A stretch of 64,000 bases of DNA, from NCBI GenBank assembly GCA_019918135.1, contig WBZZ01006266.1, positions 1 to 64,000 of the forward strand, written 5' to 3'. A model generated the notes under the pieces. The model was not told where the DNA came from. It ran no database searches and saw only the letters and a list, made by a program, of their open reading frames with translations. Source of the stretch: Paulinella micropora (taxonomy: Eukaryota; Cercozoa; Imbricatea; Euglyphida; Paulinellidae). This document shows, piece after piece, positions 1 to 9,354 of the stretch; the first letter of the stretch is position 1; each line of letters starts with the position of its first letter. A program made the position numbers and the translations under genes.

Positions 1-185
1 TACCAACAAACTTTTTGATGGGTGGAGCACAATTCTGACGCACCCTCCTTCTCCCCGGGAAATACGCACACACGCACATTTGGCAACAAATTTTACGCGA
101 AAAAAAAGAGAAAAAAATCTTGTCCGCGCAAATCTAGGGCGAAGGTGGAGGGTGTGAGGGGAAAGAGAAAGGGAAGAAGGAGCCC
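1..185 (+). repeat. Dispersed repeat, copy A (CCGGGAAATACGCACACACG type)
   Basis: About 180 bp that recurs at 10228-10400 and 10643-10810 on this strand and, inverted, at 9796-9905 and 11757-11905. Shared landmarks in order are a GCACAATTCTGACGCACC block, CCGGGAAATACGCACACACG, TTTGGCAACAAATTTTACGC and a purine-rich tail. Short open frames in it are derived from the repeat and are not called as genes. Confidence 0.75.
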
Positions 186-274
186 TCGCCCGGTCAGAAA
201 AATAATGAAAAACATGAAAAGAGGAAAAAAAATTGCCCGGCAGGAGCTAGCCAGCTAAACCGGTCTTCCTTTTA

Positions 275-642
275 TTAAAAAGAGAAAAGCCCTACAACAA
301 CGTTTACTACTACTACCAGCGCCAGGGGCATCACGCCCCCCCTGCCAGGCCATGCAGACTGCCTGGCAGACGACGACGATTGCCGCTCGGCAGGAGAGTC
401 CACAGGCTGCGCAGCTGTTGTGGAGGGGAGGGTTAGCGAGGGGAGAGTCACTTGGCGAGGCGAGCAGCGGACATTCGCATCCTTGTCACCACTACCGATT
501 CCTGTGCGTCCGGGCAAGAGTTAGGTACCGGCAAAGTATACGCAGCATTCCAGACCATCCCCATCAAGACATTGACACAGCCCGTGCAATTGCAGCCTTG
601 CCCCAGCTCGAGGGAAAATGCTAGCCAGAACGCTGCCAACAT
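275..642 (-). pseudogene. Possible secreted or membrane-anchored protein, frameshifted
   Basis: Two minus-strand frames join here. The first starts at an ATG at 642 with a short hydrophobic, cysteine-containing N-terminus (MLAAFWLAFSLELGQGCNC) and runs to a stop near 448. The second, open from about 517 to 275, is serine/threonine/proline rich and ends in a hydrophobic tail (MPLALVVVVNVVVGLFSF) just before an AATAAA-like sequence. A signal-like start, an STP-rich stalk and a hydrophobic end would fit a surface or GPI-type protein with one frameshift near 450-510. The plus strand is also fairly open here, so strand and reality are uncertain. No family recognised. Confidence 0.3.
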
Positions 643-655
643 CCGGCGTGTAGAG

Positions 656-905
656 GGGGGGGGGGGTGCTTAGTGTAGGCGTTTCATGTATTTATTTTTT
701 TGTTGTAGCTTCTGCGCCCTTTCCCTCGTGCGCCCGTCTGAGAAGAACGAGCAGCGGGGAAAGGGGAGGCGGGAAGGAGAGGGAAGGGGGGAGAAAAGGG
801 AAAGGACACCCCCCCCCCCTACACACAACCCCCCCACCCCCGCCGCGCCCCCCCCCCCCCCTGGCGAGCAAAGGGCAGGAAGAGGGGGAGAGAGAAGATA
901 AGAGC
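656..905. repeat. G/C tracts and partial GAGCCCCC-type repeat unit
   Basis: Contains a G10 tract, then the landmark GGCGTTTCATGTATTTATTT followed by a GCTTCTGCGCCCTTTC block. That block precedes the GAGCCCCC hairpin in many other copies, but here the hairpin itself is missing and long C tracts follow. No gene seen. Confidence 0.55.
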
Positions 906-1012
906 GTCTAGATAGTCATAGGTATGTTGGCGCCGAAAGATGGAGGACCGACGCCCGCAAAAGGGAGGAGACGACGGCTGCCAAGGCCAAAAAGAAAAAA
1001 TGGGATTTTGTG

Positions 1013-1125
1013 CTGCGCAGATCGGATTGAAATCTTGAGGAGGTGAACCCCCCCAGAGATTCCTACAGCTGGGAGAGAGAAAGGGCAGCACGCGGCACAT
1101 CCCTCTCCCTCCTCAGAGGCCCCGA
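1013..1125 (-). other. Conserved 3' flank of the Fanzor element (candidate guide-RNA/right-end region)
   Basis: Read on the minus strand, this lies just downstream of the Fanzor stop codon. The same roughly 110 bp follows the Fanzor tail at 9376-9487 in the same relative position. Landmarks are CTCTGAGGAGGGAG, GTGCCGCGTGCTGCC, CTCTCTCCCAGCTG, then GTTCACCTCCTCAAGATTTC. Similarity between the two copies stops at GATCYGCGCA, which therefore marks a likely element boundary. TnpB/Fanzor elements are known to encode their guide (omega) RNA next to the nuclease gene, so this is the natural candidate. Partial copies of the first half occur near 5450 and 53084. Confidence 0.55.
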
Positions 1126-1190
1126 TCGAAGCAAAGCACCAAACCCGAACTGAAGTCGGTTTTGGTGCGAGGTTTAGAACCTTTAAACAA

Positions 1191-3179
1191 CTAATATAAG
1201 TCCTGACGACCCAAGGCCAGCAGTCTCAAGAGGATATTGCGACTGGCGTTCATGTCGCGCCCGTGCTGGAGTGCGCACCACTGGCAACTATACGTCTTGG
1301 CAGCTTTGATGTCCCTCCGCAGCGCCCCGCATTGCGTACACGCCTGTGTGGTAAACTCCCCGTTGCAGATCAGCACTTTGCACTTACCTACATACTCCCG
1401 CTGCAAGTTCAGCAAGCGCTTGCGGAAATCTGCGTGTCGCCAGGCAAGCAGCTTGCGCTTCGTTTCCCGTGAGATCGTTTTGCCCTTTACCATGCCCGAC
1501 GCTCCGAACCAAGGTAGCACGACGTAGTCGTGGTTATCGAGCAGCCATCTGGCGGCTTTCTTGTGCACGTCCTGGATCCTATTGTAGATTTTGTCACGCA
1601 CTCGAGTAATAGCGCGCCGTAGGCGCCAGCGGTTCCGCTTCTTGCTGCTGTCCTTAGCCAGTAGCGCGACTTTGCTTAGCAGATTGTCGATGTGTTTCTG
1701 CAATCGGTACACGCGTGCAATTGACCAGCGGCCCCATTCGGTTATCGCGCCCGAGTCCGCGTGGTACATGGTCAGAAAGCTCCTGACACCCGGATCGATG
1801 CTCACTACACGCTTGGAGTCAGGCTCGGCGAAATCGCGCTGGCGCTGCTCTATCTCTACTGGTACATGTAAGTACCATCTACCCAAGGGATCGACTCGCA
1901 GGCGCACATCGTACTTGATTTCAAGCTTCTTGGCCCCAAGCCTACGCTCTTGCTTTCTCCAATCCTTGGAGGTAACTGAGTCTGGTCCCAGAAAGCCAGC
2001 AAAGAAGCCCCGCTGACGCCCCCAATTTGTGTGCGAGATCGCAATTGTCGACCTGCGCTCCCCCCACTTGCGGAAGTTGACTCTTTTCCAGTGAAAGAAC
2101 TTGCCCTTCTGGCTAAGATTTGAGATGGCAGAGGCCCTCGCCGCTTGCAGGTCCCGAATGGCCACTGCGCGGATGTCGTAGGGCACGCTGAGAAGCCACG
2201 GTCTGGCTCGTACAAATTCGCTATCATCTTGCACAAACCGTAGGCGCAGAGTATCTAGATCAAAGTCGCCCAAGCAGCGCATTCTACCGCCCATCTCGGC
2301 CCTTCTTTTCTCTCGACGCTCCTTTTGTTCTTGGCGCTCTCTGGCTTTTCTGACTCTGATCTCCTCGGGCGTCTCCTCCTTCTCTGGCTCGTCTTTCTGC
2401 TCCTGCGGCTTCTCCTCCTTTTTTCTTTTCTTGTTTTTGGCGGGCTTTTCCTCCCTGGTTTCTTGGCGCCGCCTTTTTTTACGAACAGCCTGCGTGGGTT
2501 GACCTTGCTGCTGCTCCTCTTCGCTAGGCCAGGGAAAACACTCATCCTCTGTTCTTAGCCAGGCCAGCGCCGCATTCCAGGTTGTATGGACTGTCCGAAG
2601 TAATAGCCAGGCCTTATGCAGCCAAGCCCGTCTAACCTCTTTGTCCTTGGTCTTTGGGTAGATCCTGCACGTGAGTGTCTTGAGCGGGGGCGTCTTGCCC
2701 GCTTTTTTGTTCAGACTGAACTTCTTCTTGGGCGGCTTATTCTGGTTGTCCTCTGCTTTGGCTGCGTTCCGTCGCGCGTTGACCTGAGTTGCGGGCAGCA
2801 GTGCAAGCCGCGACTGCCAGGAGGTCTCCTGCGGGCCTTGTACGGTTGTCGGATCATACCTTCTGACCGAGCTCCAGGAACCGTAACCCATGACCCTGCT
2901 CAAAAAAAGAGGAAGACGGCTTGCGCTCGCTTTGGCCAGACCGCCCCCTGTGCATAGAGGTAACTGCCTGGACATCTCCCTGGTAGACTGATTCCAGAAC
3001 GGTGCATAAGCTAAAACTGGCTCCGGAGGAGCCGGCGTAGGTCTGGACTTCTTTTCTCGGACCTTCTCTTCCCGCTGCCGCGGGATGGAAGGGGGGCTCG
3101 GGGGGCCTTGCCCCCCGGATGGCTCAGGGGGCCATGCTTTCTGGTCCCAGAGAGCGCGCCGCCTCATTGCAGAAGTCAC
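1191..3179 (-). CDS. Fanzor (eukaryotic/viral TnpB-like RNA-guided nuclease)
   Basis: 662 codons. The C-terminal half carries the family signature in order: RuvC-I aspartate D462 in SIDPGVRSF, a TT pair at 610-611, a four-cysteine zinc ribbon (C614, C617, C632, C635) and RD at 641-642 in GRDMNASRN. The usual RuvC-II glutamate site reads VVLPWFG, with tryptophan at 557. A glutamate at 608, just before the zinc ribbon, matches the displaced catalytic glutamate described for Fanzors. Residues 220-300 are a Lys/Glu/Arg-rich tract with several nuclear-localisation-like clusters. The first ~40 residues lie partly in a palindromic element (3060-3150), so the true start may be internal; a relic at 60.96 kb shares sequence from RPTPAPPEPVLAYAP (about residue 46) on. 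Likely an RNA-guided DNA endonuclease of a mobile element. All catalytic residues are present, so it may be active. Confidence 0.9.
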   Translation of the reverse strand: MTSAMRRRALWDQKAWPPEPSGGQGPPSPPSIPRQREEKVREKKSRPTPAPPEPVLAYAPFWNQSTREMSRQLPLCTGGGLAKASASRLPLFLSRVMGYGSWSSVRRYDPTTVQGPQETSWQSRLALLPATQVNARRNAAKAEDNQNKPPKKKFSLNKKAGKTPPLKTLTCRIYPKTKDKEVRRAWLHKAWLLLRTVHTTWNAALAWLRTEDECFPWPSEEEQQQGQPTQAVRKKRRRQETREEKPAKNKKRKKEEKPQEQKDEPEKEETPEEIRVRKARERQEQKERREKRRAEMGGRMRCLGDFDLDTLRLRFVQDDSEFVRARPWLLSVPYDIRAVAIRDLQAARASAISNLSQKGKFFHWKRVNFRKWGERRSTIAISHTNWGRQRGFFAGFLGPDSVTSKDWRKQERRLGAKKLEIKYDVRLRVDPLGRWYLHVPVEIEQRQRDFAEPDSKRVVSIDPGVRSFLTMYHADSGAITEWGRWSIARVYRLQKHIDNLLSKVALLAKDSSKKRNRWRLRRAITRVRDKIYNRIQDVHKKAARWLLDNHDYVVLPWFGASGMVKGKTISRETKRKLLAWRHADFRKRLLNLQREYVGKCKVLICNGEFTTQACTQCGALRRDIKAAKTYSCQWCALQHGRDMNASRNILLRLLALGRQDLY
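3060..3150 (-). repeat. Palindromic coding-sequence element (PE), copy in Fanzor N-terminus
   Basis: On the minus strand, a GGGGGGCAAGGCCCCCC hairpin is followed by a C-rich spacer and a half-preserved CCCGCGGCAGCGGG hairpin. It is in frame and encodes a Pro/Gly-rich stretch of the Fanzor N-terminus. The same two-hairpin arrangement is found at 9335-9395, 45850-45912, 61010-61100, 61207-61280, 61480-61540 and 61705-61815. Confidence 0.7.
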
Positions 3180-3300
3180 TCGTCGGATGACTTAGACGGA
3201 GTTTGTAGTCGAGACAGGGCCCATAAAGCCAAGTGTAGGGCCATGCCTGTACCTGCTCACAAAGTGGCCAAGTTAGATTTGTGGCTTTAGAGGGGGAGCA
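3180..3300. other. Short duplicated gene scrap
   Basis: The stretch around 3185-3212 (GACTTAGACGGAGTTTGTAG) is nearly repeated, inverted, around 44613-44640. It probably comes from the same unknown gene. No complete reading frame is recognised here. Confidence 0.3.
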
Positions 3301-3790
3301 AAAATAGGTCAACTTTTCTTTGGAGCACAGAGGGGGGGGGGGGCGCCCTCCCCTCCCTTTTCGGGAGGAAAGGAGAGAGAAAGGGAGGCGAGGGGAAGGG
3401 GAGGGGGGGTGTGGGGGGGGGGGTGCCTCCCCCTTCCCTTTGTTTCTTTCTTTCTTTCTCTACACTCTCTCCCCGAGCCCCCCTGAGCCCGGAAGCTCAA
3501 GGAGAGGGGAGAGGGAGAGAGAAAAGGGAAGGGAGGACAGGGAACAAATTTGGGGACGGGGGGTGGGGGGGGGGGGGGGGGAAGGGGGAAGGGATGCGAC
3601 CCCTTCCCCCCCCCCCCCCCCGTTTCCCCACACCTCTCCCCTTTTGCCCCAAAGAAAATTGTCAAACTTTTGCGCCTAATTTTTTTTTGGTGCGCATTTG
3701 CTTCCCTCCCGGGAAAAACTCTTACTTGTTGGAGGGGGAGCGGCTAAAAATGTACAAAAATCCTAGACAAAGTCTTAATATTGGTACTGA
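3300..3790. repeat. Low-complexity G/C tracts and intergenic unit
   Basis: Alternating G and C homopolymers (up to about 16 nt) with purine- or pyrimidine-rich stretches. Open frames on both strands here are proline/glycine/arginine low complexity and are not called. The right end (3755-3850) contains the inverted intergenic unit with GGCGCGCCAAGAAAG and ACAAAGTCCTACACTTGACAC. Confidence 0.6.
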
Positions 3791-3869
3791 AAACTAAAAT
3801 AGGGGGCGCGCCAAGAAAGTTCAGTTTTGTTTTTATTAAAACTGGACAAAGTCCTACACTTGACACTGA

Positions 3870-4565
3870 TGTAAAAGCTTGAATGCGCCAGGCACCCGGT
3901 GCATCTACCACAAAAGCCAAACCTTGGCGAAATGCCAAGGCCAGCGATTGATTAAGCGTGCCCCACTGTGTTTTCACTAGAGCTCCGTTAGGAGAAAAAT
4001 CTGCACTCGGTGGTTGAAGTGTCCGCAACAAAACACCTTGCCTGCTCTATAGGCTATTTGGCCCGAGCTAGCGGGGTTGGCGCTGGCCGTGGACACTTTG
4101 CTCCGAGATTCACAAGCTACGACCGCTTTGTTCTCGCCGGGGCACCAAAGAAGCGGCCCAGGCGAGAACAAGACAGGCACGCGCACCATCAGACCGGGCG
4201 GGAGCTTGAAGCTTGTAGTCTCAATAATCTCAGTATATTTGGCCTTGAGTTATTGCTTTTGCTCCAAGAGCGAAATCTGCCTAGCATGATTGCCAATAAT
4301 CTTATGTAGTCTTATCAACTCCTGGCCTAGCTCTTGATCTGGAGACTCAGGGAGCGCCTCTCCCGTTCGGACTGAGCCTGCAAAACAAACTCAAGTTGTC
4401 CCAAAGAAACCTGTGTTGCAAATGCAACGAGCCATCTTTCTCCACCGTCGCCTTTATTGCCTTGCCTTGCAGCTCAAACATGTGCTCCTCGGCATCCGGA
4501 ACCTTGGTAAGAACATTCATGTCAATGGCAGAAAAGAGTTTGCCCCCGGAGCAGGCCCCGTCCAT
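3870..4565 (-). pseudogene. Decayed gene of unknown function, copy 1 (second copy at 59.7-60.27 kb)
   Basis: Minus-strand coding signal in three pieces. An ATG at 4565 opens a frame (MDGACSGGKLFSAIDMN) to a stop near 4347. A second frame resumes near 4363 with a coiled-coil-like stretch (LGQELIRLHKIIGNHAR), is cut by TAA after SLLEQKQ, and continues through VRVPVLFSPGPLLWCPGE. A third frame carries the tail (WGTLNQSLALAFRQGLAF) to about 3870. The 59.6-60.15 kb copy is nearly identical over about 480 bp. It has CAA GAA where this copy has the TAA, but bears different stops, so both are dead by independent lesions. No family recognised. Confidence 0.55.
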
Positions 4566-4569
4566 GTTT

Positions 4570-5030
4570 CACCTCGCACCTGAATATGTGAGCACACGGG
4601 AAAGAAAAGGGGCAGGAGATGAGGGGAGAGCACGATCTATCCTTGTTCGCCATATGAAAACGGAGAGCGGGAGAGGCACGGCCCTGTGCTTAGCCTTCCC
4701 CTCCCCCTTCCCTGTCCTTTGAGCCCCCCGGGCTCAGGGGGCTCAAGTGGGATAGAAGAAAAAAGGAGAGGGGCACCCCCCCTCCTTACATCCATCCCCT
4801 CGCCTCCCCTCTCTCCCTCTTCCTTCCGAAGGGGGGGGGGGGCGCCCCGCTCCTCCTTTTTTTCTTTCTTCCCCCATGAGCCCCCCTGAGCCCGGGGGGC
4901 TCAAAGAACAGGGGAAGGGGCGAGGGGAAGGGCGCAGAATCTACAAAAAAATTTAATTAAAAAAATCCCCCAACAAAGTCTTGCATTTGATAGATAGCTG
5001 GGAGAGAGAGAGAAAGGGGCGCCCCCCCCC
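4570..5030. repeat. GAGCCCCC hairpin units and homopolymer tracts
   Basis: Two perfect hairpins, near 4721-4748 (GAGCCCCCCGGGCTC...GGGGGCTC) and inverted near 4877-4902, with purine/pyrimidine-rich flanks, C and G tracts, and at 4925-4985 a degenerate copy of the intergenic unit (CAACAAAGTCTTGCATTTGA). No gene seen. Confidence 0.6.
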
Positions 5031-5033
5031 CCG

Positions 5034-5450
5034 TCCGCCCTGGAGGCCAAATTCGACGAGCTTACCCCGAGAACTGTCGAGCCTACTAGTAGCGGCCGGG
5101 GGCCTACAGCAGCGGAACGAGGTCCTGCTGGCGCAAAACGTACGGTTACAAGCAAGCTGTACCTCGGCCCTCGAGCTGAGCCAAAAAAAACGAGGCGCTT
5201 GAGGTTTGCAACAAGAGGTGGACTCCAATCTTAGGCTCGCGGGGCAGGAGCTGCGTTGGCAACAAGAGCTCGCGCAGCTGCAGGCCAGCGTGGCAAAACT
5301 GCGCGGAGAAGCGGCGCATTTTCGGGCCAAGGCCGCCGCGGAGAACGACCTGAAGAAGCAGGCAGCGCTAGACGGTGCCCGGCTGCAGGCGGCGCTGGTG
5401 GCGGCGGAGCTGAGCAAGTGCGAGACCGTGAGCAAGTGCGGGAGGGAGAA
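5034..5450 (+). pseudogene. Coiled-coil gene fragment, paralogue of 12838-14061
   Basis: Matches the central coiled coil of the 12.8-14.1 kb gene (for example NLRLAGQELRWQQELAQLQ). It lacks both the start and the C-terminal domain. Compared with the longer copy it has an extra A in a run (A8 against A7) near 5185, then a 4-nt deletion that restores the frame but leaves a TGA at 5200-5202. The right end stops in the GTGCCGCGTGCTGCCC block also found beside Fanzor. Confidence 0.75.
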
Positions 5451-5539
5451 GTGCCGCGTGCTGCCCTTTCTCTCTCCCAGGGCCCTTGCACGCATGCCTT
5501 GCGAAGTCCTGATCTTTCCCCGTCTGAAAACAACTTGGC

Positions 5540-5665
5540 GGTCTGTGCAATGTGATATGGCTGAAAAAGGCAGCGTTTCCAGGCTTCTCTGGCAATACTG
5601 CCCTTTTTGACCGTATCATGTCAGGCACACACATACGCAGATTTGGCGACAAGATTTTGCAAAAA
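5540..5665 (+). repeat. Palindromic MITE-like element (GCCGAAAAAGGCAG type)
   Basis: Inverted arms GGCTGAAAAAGGCAG and CTGCCCTTTTTGACC flank a short centre, followed by CACACATACGCAGATTTGGCG. Near-identical copies lie at 26128-26240 and 62135-62235. In the 26.1 kb copy the arms are an almost perfect 15-bp pair. Foldback structure and dispersed copies suggest a non-autonomous element. Confidence 0.65.
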
Positions 5666-5804
5666 AAAAGAAGAGAAAAAGAGAAAGAGAAAAATCCTCT
5701 TGCCGAAAAAAAAGGGGAGGGGAAAGGAAAAGGGAAGGGGAAGAGGGGAGGAGGCGCCCCCCCCTCTCTCTCTTCCCCCCCTTGTTCTTTGAGCCCGAGG
5801 GTGC

Positions 5805-5830
5805 GCTGAGATCAAAGAGATAATCTACCC
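5805..5830 (+). promoter_or_regulatory. Conserved upstream block of LRR copy 1
   Basis: GATCAAAGAGATAATCTACC directly precedes the degenerate ATG. The same block precedes the LRR genes at 18071 and 35776, and a shortened form precedes 62481. Probably promoter or 5' leader. Confidence 0.5.
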
Positions 5831-7605
5831 ATGAGCACGCCATCTCTGGGAGCTGCTAAGGGGCGGCGCTGACCTAGAGTCGGGGGCCAGCCCCCCCCCG
5901 CGAGCAAGCGCGCGGGCGGAAAAGGAAGCGCCATTTAGGCGCCGATGAGCGCAAGCAAGCCGGGGCCTGGCTGAGCGCGTTGAGGTACCAGATCGAGCAC
6001 TGCTTACAAGTCGTAGCGCTGGACGTGATGGTCCTGGGGCGTCCTCACGTGCTCAAAACCCTGGCGAATGTTATGAAGAAGCACAAAGGCAAGTTTGACT
6101 TACAGCTGCGCCTCGGCAAGGAAGAACACTTTGAGGAAAAGAGCCGAGTCGTTTGCCAAAGCCTAATGTGGCTTGCGTATCCACTCGCGCGCAGCTTGGA
6201 GCTGCAAGGACTGCGCGGAGGTTCTTACAAGCTGCCGCCCCACAGTGAGGGAAGTCTGGTGCTGGCCGATTGCCAAGAAGCCACCTTGGTGCTTGGAAGC
6301 CCGCCCAAGCAGCTGAGTCTGGTGGACTGCGTGGCTTGCAAAACGGCTCTAAACCCAATCCCAATCTACTCAGAGACGGGCTGGTCCGACGACGACGACG
6401 AAGTCAAGGACAGAGGGCTCAGGCTCGAACACACGCTCGGAGCAGGCGTTTTCAAACTTCGCAATCGGATCGGGCGCCGGCTTTGGAACACAAGTGAATT
6501 GAAGGTAGAAGACCTGGAAGTGGTCTTGGTTGGCTCAGGCCAGGACCTGAGCTGGCCCGGCTTGGATTTATCCTACTACAAATACCTTTCTGTTTACTCG
6601 CTTCGAATCCGCTACAACGGCGCTTGCGCCGACGGCGAACTAGCACGCCTCTTGGCAGAGGCAGGCCTGCCGCGGGACATAGCGCGTTTGGTAACAGAGT
6701 ATGTCCCATCGACCTGCACAATTTCGGGAAAGCGGCTGCGTCGCAGCTTGTGGGGGGGTCGTAAACCTAAAGTGTATTCAGATGAGGAGTATGATGAGTA
6801 TGATGAACGTAACAGCACAGTGGGCGCGTTAGAGTTGGAGGGGTTCGCTCTGGGGGCTGACGTGCCCGATGTACTTAGTGATTTTCTGAAACCTTTCACG
6901 GAAAGGAGGCTCCGATTGGTCGATTGCACGCTTGCGCTGCCGACAAACGCGCTAGCTTGGGAAGAGGCTTTTCGAAAGACGACTTTCGGGCTAAAAGAAC
7001 TTTCTTGGCACGGTTGCAAATTCGTCGACGATAGGTTTCTCGCTCTGATGTTTAAAGCACAGCGGGACCAGAGCACGAGCCTAGAAAGCCTGGACCTCAG
7101 TGGCACGCGCGTCGAGTCCCTGCCTCCCAGGCTGCTGCCACTGCTCCCCAAGCTCCAGAGCCTACACCTACCTAGTCTCGACGTGCTGGACGCCTGCCTC
7201 CGCGCCGGGCCTGGCTTGTCGGTCCTGGCGTGCCTGCAAGAGCTGCGAGTTGATCGGGCCTTAGATGGGAAATCCCTGTCCAAGTACTTTGGTTTATTCG
7301 AGAATATGCGCTGGCTGGAACTAAACCTAACGAAAAACACTGAGCTTTGTGAGCTACGCTCATTGCAAGAGATATGGAACGCCTGGCCTCGACTAACCCG
7401 CTGGTGCCTGCGCGACGACGCGGGCGGGGGCATGAACTTTCAATGCGCCCAAGCGCTGCACCGGCTGGGCGAGCTTGGGCGCGGCTCGGCTCGCGGCACA
7501 CTCACCCTGGATCTGCGAGGCACCAGGCTAGACCTGGATCAGCTGGCACAGTTGCAGACGTGGGGCGGGACCATTTGCTTGTTTGACCTACCCAGATCGG
7601 ATTGA
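5831..7605 (+). pseudogene. LRR-family protein copy 1, N-terminus frameshifted
   Basis: Closely related to the 620-aa protein at 18071-19933. The ancestral ATG is at 5831, but a base is missing within the second codon relative to copy 2, and about 100 bp of the N-terminal region are lost. The frame is restored by 5980, from where 541 codons stay open to 7605. That remaining frame begins at MRYQIEHCLQ and keeps the PRDIARLVTEYV motif and the whole C-terminal LRR region (SLESLDLSGTRVESLPPRLL). It could still make a shortened protein. LRR proteins are protein-interaction scaffolds; the actual target is unknown. Confidence 0.8.
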
Positions 7606-8126
7606 TTGCTTGGGGGCTAGAAGAGCGCCAAGAAAGTGCGCAAGCGAGTACGCTGAATTAAAGCTTGACGGGGGAAACCACTCGAAATTTGGCGGCAAGG
7701 TTCTATTTTAGAAACGGGAAAGAGAAAAAATCTATCCCTTCCCCTTTCTCTCCCCTTTCCCTGTTCTTTGAGCCCCCCCGGGCTCAGGGGGCTCAAGTGA
7801 GACAAAAGAAAAAAGAGGGGGAGAGGGGGGCACCCCCACACACAACCTGCCCCTCGCCTTCCTTCTTTTCCCCATGAGCCCCCCTGAGCACGGCCAAGGA
7901 CGAGTACGAGGACCGGAGCAGCGACTCGGATGCCCGCTTGCGCGGACTGGAGGGGAACGGCGCAGAAGCTAGAAAAAAAATTTAATTAAAAAAAATTCCA
8001 ACAAAGTCTTGCATTTGATACCGAGAGAACAAAAGCGGAGACAGAGGGGTGGTGAGGGGCACGGTGAAGAGAGCGGGAGAACGGGGGCGCCGGCAAATCG
8101 GGACACAACAGAAACCCCCGAGAGCC
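7606..8126. repeat. Conserved LRR 3' flank and repeat mosaic
   Basis: 7606-7665 (GAAGAGCGCCAAGAAAGTGC, then AATTAAAGCTTGACGGG) is nearly identical to 19934-20000 after LRR copy 2, so it belongs to the duplicated gene unit and may hold the transcript end. It is followed by a GAGCCCCC hairpin near 7768-7797, purine-rich sequence and a degenerate intergenic unit around 7980-8020. No gene seen. Confidence 0.55.
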
Positions 8127-8154
8127 TTTGCTCGTCCTTGCAAGAACGAGCAAA
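8127..8154. promoter_or_regulatory. 28-bp near-perfect palindrome upstream of the 8.2 kb gene
   Basis: Arms TTTGCTCGT and ACGAGCAAA with CTTGCAAG at the centre; only one base pair departs from perfect symmetry. It lies about 65 bp upstream of the first ATG of the following gene. It could be an operator-like site or a transcript hairpin. Confidence 0.5.
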
Positions 8155-8217
8155 CATCTGTACCTTAAAAGAATTACACTCCCTTCCCCTCGTCCACACG
8201 TCCGTCGTTGCAATCAA

Positions 8218-8913
8218 TGAGCGATGACTCCGGGGGCCATACCGCACACGCTTGCGCACGGGCCGTTACGACACAGGAGCTGCTTGCCGCCGCCGCTGAC
8301 CTCGACTTATCACAGACACGGGCAGTATACATTGATGAATCAAGCCTCGCCAGCGATGTACGAGTAAGCGAGAATGTTGCGGGCGGCCAAGCACATATAC
8401 ATGAAGTACGACGCGACACAAGACAACTACACGCGGTTCTCCAAGAGCCAGATTGGCCGCGATCGCAACGCCGAGTACCAGCGGTGCCTGGCAGCCTATG
8501 CCATGTACGCGTTCGGAAACCCCGCCACCACCCAGATGCTGGGAAGTGGCTCGTGCATGATCAATACGTGCGGGCTAAATTGGTCGTGGCGAGGGCCAAA
8601 CGCGCCGAATTCATTGCCAAGGAGTTTGAATCCCAAGCCTCACGTCCAGAGTCCCTGCAGGAAATGCTGCTGCGACAATTTGGAGCCGGAGTGCCTGGCG
8701 GAGACCGTGCACTGCTGCCCGACGCTGGCTGGGCTGCGCACCCAACTAGCCTTGTCGTTTGTAAGCACAACGCCCGAGCAGGTGCTGGCCAAGCTAAAGG
8801 TCCTCCCTCCCAGCGCCATCGACACCAAGAGCGTCGAGATCGGCAACGTAAACGCCCTGCTGCCCAACGTACTAGCCAAGTGCCTGCTATCGCACATCCT
8901 GCGCCCCCGCTAG
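8218..8913 (+). pseudogene. Unknown protein, frameshifted twice or more
   Basis: Coding signal moves between two frames. One frame from ATG 8218 reads MSDDSGGHTAHACARA to about 8370. The other has an ATG at 8374 (AKHIYMKYDATQDNYTRF) to about 8535. The first frame resumes with KRAEFIAKEFESQASRP to about 8690. The second ends with EQVLAKLKVLPPSAIDTK to the TAG at 8911-8913. Each segment has natural amino-acid composition and the switches are sharp, which fits compensating 1-nt indels in a single ancestral gene. No domain recognised. Its 3' end abuts a Fanzor fragment. Confidence 0.55.
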
Positions 8914-8970
8914 CTTGCAGGAGGGTTGCAAAGTGGCTGTGCATGGCTTTGTACTCACCTCGGTGACAAC

Positions 8971-9354
8971 ATGGTCCAGGACGTGCACAAGAAAGCCGCA
9001 AGATGGCTGCTCGATAACCACGACTACGTCGTGCTACCTTGGTTCGGAGCGTCGGGCATGGTGAAGGGCAAAGAGATCTCACGGGAAACGAAGCGCAAGC
9101 TGCTTGCCTGGCGACATGCCGATTTCCGCAAGCGCTTGCTGAACCTGCAGCGAGAGTATGTAGGTAAATGCAAAGTGCTGATCTGCAACGAGGAGTTCAC
9201 CACACAAGCTTGTACGCAATGTGGGGCGCTATGGAGGGACATCAAAGCCGCCAAGACGTACAGCTGCCAGTGGTGCGCTCTGCAGCACGGACGCGACATG
9301 AACGCCAGTCGCAACATCCTTGTAAGACTGCTACAGCCCGCTGGCGCGGGCTGA
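8971..9354 (+). pseudogene. Fanzor C-terminal fragment
   Basis: Nearly identical to residues 534-650 of the intact Fanzor: VQDVHKKAARWLLDNHDYV, the displaced glutamate (EEFTTQACTQCG), the zinc ribbon, and GRDMNASRNIL with the last catalytic aspartate. The RuvC-I aspartate and everything N-terminal are absent. The end is overwritten by a palindromic element that supplies the final residues and stop. The ORF is open from 8926 but cannot form a full nuclease. Confidence 0.85.

Noticed and set aside
1591..2016. 141-codon ORF opposite Fanzor
   Set aside because: Antisense shadow of a gene with clear catalytic motifs.
4721..4748. GAGCCCCC hairpins as bacterial rho-independent terminators
   Set aside because: They lack a following T run in fixed position, occur in both orientations away from genes, and the genome looks viral/eukaryotic.
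6612..7433. 273-codon ORF antisense to LRR copy 1 (also 18922-19761 minus)
   Set aside because: Ser/Arg-rich shadow of the GC-rich LRR gene; the same shadow occurs opposite each copy.
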